From Bacteroidota bacterium (GTDB lineage Bacteria > Bacteroidota > Ignavibacteria > Ignavibacteriales > Ignavibacteriaceae), in assembly GCA_023433685.1 (NCBI GenBank), contig JAEYUD010000128.1, forward strand, positions 1 through 10,221: a stretch of DNA of 10,221 nt, written 5' to 3'. This document shows positions 6,864 to 10,221 of the stretch, one piece after another. The notes under the pieces are model-generated. The model was not told the DNA's origin. It made no database searches and saw nothing but the letters and a program-made list of their open reading frames with translations. The position numbers and the translations under genes are program-made. Every line of letters begins with the position of its first letter. The first letter of the stretch is position 1.

Positions 6864-8150
6864 TCATCCTTTAACGGTTATCGATTCAAGCTGTTCAAAA
6901 AATCCGGGATTTGACACCGAAACGCATTCAAAATCATTTACTTTCCCCCCTTTGTTCAGAAGTGTCGCCAGCACCGAGAAGGCCATTGCGATCCTGTGGT
7001 CACCGTAACTCTCAAACATGGCAAAATCCTCTACATCCTTCCCGTGGATCAGGAAGCCGTCTTCGAACTCAGCCACTTCCGCGCCGCAGAACTCCATGTT
7101 CTTCACTATCGCGGCGATCCTGTCGGTCTCTTTTACCCTGAGCTCTTTAGCATCACGGATCATAAAGCCACCCTCGGCGAACAGACCCGCCACCGCGAGC
7201 GCGGGGATCTCATCTATTATAAGAGGTATCTCCTCGGGGAATATCTCGGTGTTAATCAGATCGGAGCGCTTCACAAAAATATCGCCCCACTTCCCGCAAT
7301 TGCCCGTTTCAACCCGGTCATATTCAATTTTTGCCCCCATCCGCTCCAGAATTTGAAATACAGCGATCCTTTCCGGTGAAAGCAGAAGGTTCTTGATCCT
7401 GAGTGAGTCACCCGCCACGAGTGCCAGTACGATGAAAAACATCGCGCTCGAAATGTCGCCGGGGATATCAAATTCACCCGCAATGGGGTAATTCGCCTTG
7501 GAAACGGTCAAAACCTTTCCGGAGGCACCTTCCACTCTTTCGATGCCGAGCATCTCTTCGGTGTGGTTGCGGGTTTCAAATGGATCGATTATCTTAAGTT
7601 CACCCTCCTCAATGTGGAGCCCCGCGAGTATCAGCGCGCTTTTCACTTGAGCGGATGCAACTTCAAGGGTGATCTCACCCGGAGTAATCTTCCCTTTTTT
7701 GATCGTCAGAGGGAGGAACTTCCCGTCGGTCATGGTGATGTCCGCGCCGAGTCTTGAAAGGGGTTCCGCCACCCTCTCCATCGGGCGTTTCTTCAGTGAG
7801 TCATCACCCGTGAGTGAAGATTCAATATCCTGCGCGGCAAGTAAACCGGTTAACAGACGGGCAGTTGTACCCGAGTTTCCCGCGTCGAGCATCACTTCCG
7901 GCTGTTTAAAACCTTTGAAGCCAACGCCTTTCACCTTAAGGTCGGCACCTTCCCATTCAAATCCGGCACCAAGTGCCCTCATGCAGTTTATCGATGATTT
8001 CACATCATCACTCATCGAGAGATTACGGATAACCGATTCCCCCTCCGCCATCGCGGCAAATATCACCGCCCTGTGCGATACCGATTTATCCCCTTTGAAC
8101 CGCAGTTCACCTTTTACTCTACTTACAGGTTTTATTGTCTTAATACTCAT
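6864..8150 (-). CDS. aroA: 5-enolpyruvylshikimate-3-phosphate synthase (class II-like)
   Basis: The enzyme transfers enolpyruvyl from PEP to shikimate 3-phosphate, the sixth step of the shikimate pathway. The 428-aa product carries KGDKSVSHR at 19-27 (catalytic K22), DAGNSGTTAR at 89-98, RPMERVAEPL, SAQVKSALILAGL, TRNHTEEML, GDISSAMFF, a DEIPALAVAG segment with the catalytic Asp, LRVKETDR and SYGDHRIAMA. The combination of GDKS, SAQVK and RxHTE is that of class II EPSP synthases, as in Bacillus and Agrobacterium CP4, not the E. coli class I type. The glycine that aligns with E. coli G96 is kept (G94). The ATG at 8150 fits the family start, with no strong Shine-Dalgarno. No other shikimate gene is in view. 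Its stop overlaps a potential start of the peptidase gene, so the two are probably co-transcribed. Confidence 0.97.
   Translation of the reverse strand: MSIKTIKPVSRVKGELRFKGDKSVSHRAVIFAAMAEGESVIRNLSMSDDVKSSINCMRALGAGFEWEGADLKVKGVGFKGFKQPEVMLDAGNSGTTARLLTGLLAAQDIESSLTGDDSLKKRPMERVAEPLSRLGADITMTDGKFLPLTIKKGKITPGEITLEVASAQVKSALILAGLHIEEGELKIIDPFETRNHTEEMLGIERVEGASGKVLTVSKANYPIAGEFDIPGDISSAMFFIVLALVAGDSLRIKNLLLSPERIAVFQILERMGAKIEYDRVETGNCGKWGDIFVKRSDLINTEIFPEEIPLIIDEIPALAVAGLFAEGGFMIRDAKELRVKETDRIAAIVKNMEFCGAEVAEFEDGFLIHGKDVEDFAMFESYGDHRIAMAFSVLATLLNKGGKVNDFECVSVSNPGFFEQLESITVKG
6871..6876 (-). promoter_or_regulatory. Ribosome binding region for the M1 peptidase gene
   Basis: The minus strand reads TTAAAGGATGATCATG across the aroA end. 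The purine run AAAGGA ends 5 bases before the ATG at 6861, but it abuts or overlaps the ATG at 6867. This spacing favours 6861 as the start. The site lies inside the aroA coding region. The boundaries given are approximate to within a few bases. Confidence 0.5.
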
Positions 8151-8186
8151 TATCTAACTTTTTCTCAATTTTTCGTAACGTTGCAT

Positions 8187-8206
8187 AAAAAAATGATCGG
8201 TGATCA
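8187..8206 (-). terminator. Weak hairpin with T-run between trmH and aroA
   Basis: TGATC-ACC-GATCA on the minus strand (8206-8194) is followed by seven T residues (8193-8187). The stem is only 5 bp, extendable past a mismatch, so termination would be inefficient. It lies about 115 bases after the trmH stop and about 37 bases before the aroA ATG, where a cluster boundary would be expected. Confidence 0.35.
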
Positions 8207-8216
8207 ATTACTCCGC

Positions 8217-8237
8217 GTTAATCTGTGAAATCCGTGT
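8217..8237. repeat. Copy of the CACGGATT repeat found after folA
   Basis: Read on the minus strand, these 21 bases match 2138-2158 at 19 of 21 positions (core ACACGGATTTCAC). The two copies are in opposite orientation in the window. The element is non-coding here and lies in the trmH-aroA spacer. Confidence 0.7.
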
Positions 8238-8256
8238 GTATCAGCGTCCTAATTCA

Positions 8257-8311
8257 CTCCGCAGAAGGCGAATAACGTTTAACTTCGCCACGGCGAATAA
8301 CATTTAACATT
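8257..8311. repeat. GC palindrome flanked by TAAC heptads downstream of trmH
   Basis: A degenerate CTCCGC/GGCGAA motif (8257-8272) is followed by the heptads TAACGTT and TAACTTC (8273-8286). The near-perfect palindrome TTCGCCACGGCGAA (8284-8297) then leads into two TAACATT units (8298-8311). The order, palindrome then TAACATT units, is the same as at 4963-5005, and it again lies just beyond a stop codon (trmH, 8322). The remainder of the 171-base spacer 8151-8321 holds the CACGGATT copy, a weak hairpin and AT-rich DNA. Confidence 0.75.
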
Positions 8312-8321
8312 TTAAAAAGGG

Positions 8322-8918
8322 CTACTTCTTAACCCACTTTGCCAACAGTTCCTCATATTCTGAAGCTGAAAGCTGAGGTTTATCATAGTGCCCGCTTAGG
8401 AGTTTCTGCCGGAAGGCCTCATAAACCGATACAGCCGCGGCAACCGAGGCATTCAAACTCTGGATCATCCCCTTCATCGGGATGTAGTAGCTGAAATCGG
8501 CCTTTGCCAGTGCCTCTTCCGATATCCCCCGGTGCTCGTTACCCATAACCAGGGCAACCTTTCCGGTGAAATCGATATCATAAAGCGACTTCGAATTCTC
8601 ATCCAGATAGCTCGCGGCGATCACAAACCCACGCTCACGCAGATCGTTGTAGCACTCATCAACGGTTTTGAATTTCTGCACTTCCATCCATTTTGAGGCG
8701 GAAGCGGAAGATTTTCCGCCCGGTTTCGGGAATTTTTCGATGTTGTACAGCAGCGAAACCCGCTTCATCCCCACGGCATCGCAACTGCGGAGGATCGCGC
8801 TTACATTGTGGGGGTCGTGGATGTTTTCGAGTACAAGTGTGAGGTCGTTTTGCCTGTTCAGGGCAACGCGGGCAAGCTTTTCGCGTCGGGTCGGGGTGAT
8901 CTCTCTCTTCTTTTCCAA
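8322..8918 (-). CDS. trmH: SPOUT RNA 2'-O-methyltransferase, TrmH-like
   Basis: The product probably methylates the ribose of G18 in tRNA using S-adenosylmethionine. The three SpoU/TrmH motifs are present: ENIHDPHNVSAILRSCDAVG (N38 and catalytic-type R44 in the 198-aa numbering), VALVMGNEHRGIS, and IPMKGMIQSLNASVAAAVSVYEA, which forms the knotted cofactor site. The upstream segment RREKLARVALNRQNDLTLVLE matches the N-terminal arrangement of E. coli TrmH, which favours TrmH over RlmB or TrmL. A 217-aa version from TTG 8975 is possible, but its first 19 residues lie over the HicB-like gene in another frame and look non-coding. The TTG at 8918, one base after the HicB-like stop, gives MEKKREITPTRREK, a natural N-terminus. 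No Shine-Dalgarno supports either start strongly. Confidence 0.88.
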   Translation of the reverse strand: MEKKREITPTRREKLARVALNRQNDLTLVLENIHDPHNVSAILRSCDAVGMKRVSLLYNIEKFPKPGGKSSASASKWMEVQKFKTVDECYNDLRERGFVIAASYLDENSKSLYDIDFTGKVALVMGNEHRGISEEALAKADFSYYIPMKGMIQSLNASVAAAVSVYEAFRQKLLSGHYDKPQLSASEYEELLAKWVKK

Positions 8919-8919
8919 A

Positions 8920-9141
8920 CTACTTGACGATAAGTTTATAGATGCTAACAGTGAAGTCGCCACGGGCCTTGTCAACCTTCATCTTCTTGGTGTCATCAAG
9001 TTTCAGGTAGAACGAGGCCTGCTCAAGAATTTTTTCCATCACTTCATCCTCGGTGTGCGCCCATGTTTCGCACCCCCGAAGTGTCGGTATCTCGGCGGTG
9101 AAGCCGTCGTCCGACTTAGTAACTACCAGTTCTAGAACCAG
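8920..9141 (-). CDS. Small HicB-like protein with apparent CTG start
   Basis: A 73-codon frame runs on the minus strand from CTG (9141-9139) to TAG (8922-8920), filling the gap between deoC and trmH. The peptide contains VVTKSDDGFTAEIPTLRGCE, then TWAHTEDEVMEKILEQASFYLKL. This matches the HicB/UPF0150 pattern: acidic-Asp-Gly-aromatic, A-x-hP-x-L-x-G-C, then T-x-E-E-helix with YL. A basic tail rich in Lys follows. No ATG, GTG or TTG lies between the upstream in-frame stop and the domain; the only ATG codons are internal and would remove the fold. GGGAGG lies 5 bases before the CTG, a strong Shine-Dalgarno. The alternative is a frameshift fusing it to an ATG at 9154. It overlaps the deoC end by 26 bases. 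No HicA toxin is adjacent, so an antitoxin role is unproven; many HicB-like proteins are orphans. Confidence 0.72.
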   Translation of the reverse strand: MVLELVVTKSDDGFTAEIPTLRGCETWAHTEDEVMEKILEQASFYLKLDDTKKMKVDKARGDFTVSIYKLIVK

Positions 9142-9991
9142 AGCCGCCTCCCATCACTATTTTAACGCTGGCGCTTGCGCCAATTCTGTCCGCTCCGTGC
9201 TCAACCATGGCGCGGGCATCTTCAGTGGTTCTGATACCGCCCGAGGCTTTCACACCGACGGTGGTACCGACCACCTGTCTCATGAGCGAAACGGCCTGAA
9301 CGGTCGCGCCCCCCTTCGAGAAGCCGGTCGAGGTTTTCACATAGCTCGCGCCCGCCTGTTTGCAGATCAGACAAGCTTTAACGATCTCTTCATCGGTCAG
9401 AAGGCATGTTTCAAGTATCACTTTTACGATTACCCTTCTGTTCTTCGCGGGGATTACAACCTGCTGAATATCTTCAAAAACCTCGCGGTACAAACCCGAT
9501 TTCAGCCATCCGACATTAATAACCATGTCGAGTTCCTGGGCTCCCTCAGCGATGGCGTTCTCCGCCTCGAGGCGTTTAACTGAAGTGGGGTTCGAGCCCA
9601 GAGGAAAGCCGATAACCGTGCAAACCTTCACTTTGGTCCCTTTAAGAAGGTCGCTGCAAAGCTTTACATGGCAAGGGTTTACGCAGACACTGGCAAAGGT
9701 GTACTGCTTTGCTTCCGAGCAGAGGGTTTTGATCTCATCGATCGTGGCATCCGGTTTCAGGAGGGTATGGTCGATCATTCCCGCCAGTTCGCGGTCGCCG
9801 AGTTCATGTCCGACACCAATTCCCGCCGAGATCCTTTCGGCACCCGCGTTAACTATCTTGTTAACAGTGAGGGGCTGGGTAACAACATTCCGCTCCCATC
9901 CTTTGCAGCTTTCAGAAGTGCAGTAAAAATCGCTTAGCTTCCTCTCGAGGAGCGCCTGATGAACAATCTTTGAAATTCTGTTGGAGTCCAT
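9116..9991 (-). CDS. deoC: Deoxyribose-phosphate aldolase with N-terminal extension
   Basis: The class I aldolase splits 2-deoxyribose 5-phosphate into glyceraldehyde 3-phosphate and acetaldehyde, completing deoxynucleoside breakdown. In the 291-aa product the core starts near residue 65 with LAGMIDHTLLKPDAT. It has ELDMVINVG (D155, matching E. coli D102), YVKTSTGF with Schiff-base K219, and GVKASGGIRTTEDA with K248 (matching K201). It ends with DRIGASASVKIV. E. coli DeoC is about 259 aa and most bacterial forms are shorter (about 220 aa). Here about 64 residues precede the core, with YCTSESCKGWE (C24, C29) and LTVNKIVNAGAERISAGIG. A 12-residue Gly/Ser tail follows the core, over the start of the next gene. 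The ATG at 9991 lies one base after the folD stop, so it is co-transcribed with folD. Confidence 0.96.
   Translation of the reverse strand: MDSNRISKIVHQALLERKLSDFYCTSESCKGWERNVVTQPLTVNKIVNAGAERISAGIGVGHELGDRELAGMIDHTLLKPDATIDEIKTLCSEAKQYTFASVCVNPCHVKLCSDLLKGTKVKVCTVIGFPLGSNPTSVKRLEAENAIAEGAQELDMVINVGWLKSGLYREVFEDIQQVVIPAKNRRVIVKVILETCLLTDEEIVKACLICKQAGASYVKTSTGFSKGGATVQAVSLMRQVVGTTVGVKASGGIRTTEDARAMVEHGADRIGASASVKIVMGGGSGSRTGSY
9147..9152 (-). promoter_or_regulatory. Strong Shine-Dalgarno GGGAGG before a CTG codon
   Basis: GGGAGG on the minus strand, inside the 3' end of deoC, is 5 bases upstream of the CTG at 9141. It is the strongest Shine-Dalgarno match noticed in this window and decides the proposed start of the HicB-like gene. 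It is also part of two Gly codons of the deoC tail, so some of the match could come from the protein sequence. Confidence 0.55.
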
Positions 9992-9992
9992 T

Positions 9993-10221
9993 TTATATTC
10001 CGGAGTCTTTGAATGCTTTAACTGTGTTTTTTAACAACATCGCTATGGTCATCGGTCCCACGCCTCCCGGCACGGGGGTGATATATGAGGCAACGGGCGC
10101 CACTTCATCAAAATCGACATCCCCCACGAGCCTCGTCCCCGTCTTCGAGGTTGGATCATCTATCCTGTTCGTCCCCACATCGATAACAACAACCCCTTCT
10201 TTCACCATACCTCTCTTGATG
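9993..10221 (-). CDS. folD: FolD C-terminal part, 5' end outside the window
   Basis: This is the bifunctional 5,10-methylene-tetrahydrofolate dehydrogenase/cyclohydrolase, which interconverts one-carbon folates in the cytosol. About 75 C-terminal residues are visible: KRGMVKEGVVVIDVGTNR of the NAD(P)-binding domain, LVGDVDF, and the signature ITPVPGGVGPMTIAMLL, which leads to the usual end NTVKAFKDSGI. The frame is open to the right edge, so the ATG at 10208 is an internal Met and not the start; family members have about 280-300 residues. It ends with TAA one base before the deoC ATG, so deoC is very likely in the same operon. Confidence 0.96.
   Translation of the reverse strand, partial: IKRGMVKEGVVVIDVGTNRIDDPTSKTGTRLVGDVDFDEVAPVASYITPVPGGVGPMTIAMLLKNTVKAFKDSGI

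Noticed and set aside
8920..9141. A complete HicAB toxin-antitoxin module
   Set aside because: Only a HicB-like domain is visible. The neighbours on both sides are deoC and trmH, and no HicA-like small basic protein with a GSH motif is present.
9116..9154. Frameshift or truncation of deoC at its 3' end
   Set aside because: The conserved aldolase core is complete through DRIGASASVKIV. The Gly/Ser tail is only 12 residues long and its stop overlaps the next gene, so deoC itself is intact.
10208..10221. ATG at 10208 as the start of a short 71-aa gene
   Set aside because: The frame continues upstream to the window edge as KRG before the Met, and the segment aligns with the interior of FolD, so it is an internal methionine of a truncated gene.

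Overview
All recognisable genes in this window lie on the minus strand, so they are transcribed from right to left in the given orientation. The set is housekeeping: DNA mismatch repair (MutL), thymidylate and folate metabolism (ThyA, DHFR, FolD), a deoxyribose-phosphate aldolase, the shikimate pathway (AroA), a tRNA methyltransferase (TrmH), an MFS exporter and a secreted M1 aminopeptidase. The gene order, the M1 peptidase type (short, Sec signal, GGMEFP exopeptidase motif), the scarcity of strong Shine-Dalgarno sites and one promoter that fits the Bacteroidetes consensus (TTG-N19-TAnnTTTG) point to a bacterium of the Bacteroidetes/Chlorobi/Ignavibacteria group. I favour an Ignavibacteria-like lineage, but this is inference from pattern and no rRNA is present.

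Layout in transcription order, right to left. A compact cluster starts with the 3' part of folD, cut by the window edge at 10221. One base later comes deoC with an unusual N-terminal extension. Then comes a small HicB-like gene (8920-9141) with no ATG, GTG or TTG start, which appears to use CTG behind a strong Shine-Dalgarno. Next is trmH, best started at a TTG one base after the HicB-like stop. After a 171-base repeat-bearing spacer come aroA and, overlapping its end, the M1 aminopeptidase gene. A 95-base spacer made almost wholly of repeats separates this from the MFS transporter. A 145-base spacer holds a good promoter for the thyA-folA pair, whose stop and start overlap as TTGA. A 106-base inverted-repeat spacer that also looks like a terminator follows, then mutL, which ends directly in a strong hairpin terminator. 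The last 133 bases are tandem and palindromic repeats. No stretch over 300 bases lacks a gene.

How the genes fit together: FolD makes and uses 5,10-methylene-tetrahydrofolate. ThyA spends it to make dTMP and releases dihydrofolate, which DHFR reduces. DeoC degrades deoxyribose 5-phosphate from deoxynucleoside salvage. The other genes are probably neighbours by chance or shared transcription.

The most notable non-standard features are the cryptic CTG-started HicB-like gene and a composite intergenic repeat family. The repeats combine GC-rich palindromes of the CCGCCGCGGCGG type with arrays of 7-base units beginning TAAC or TCAC; they occur in three intergenic regions and reach right up to gene ends. 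A second repeat, built on CACGGATT, supplies the last codons and stop of folA. I see no CRISPR array, transposase, prophage, tRNA or rRNA, and no clear new defence or biosynthetic system.
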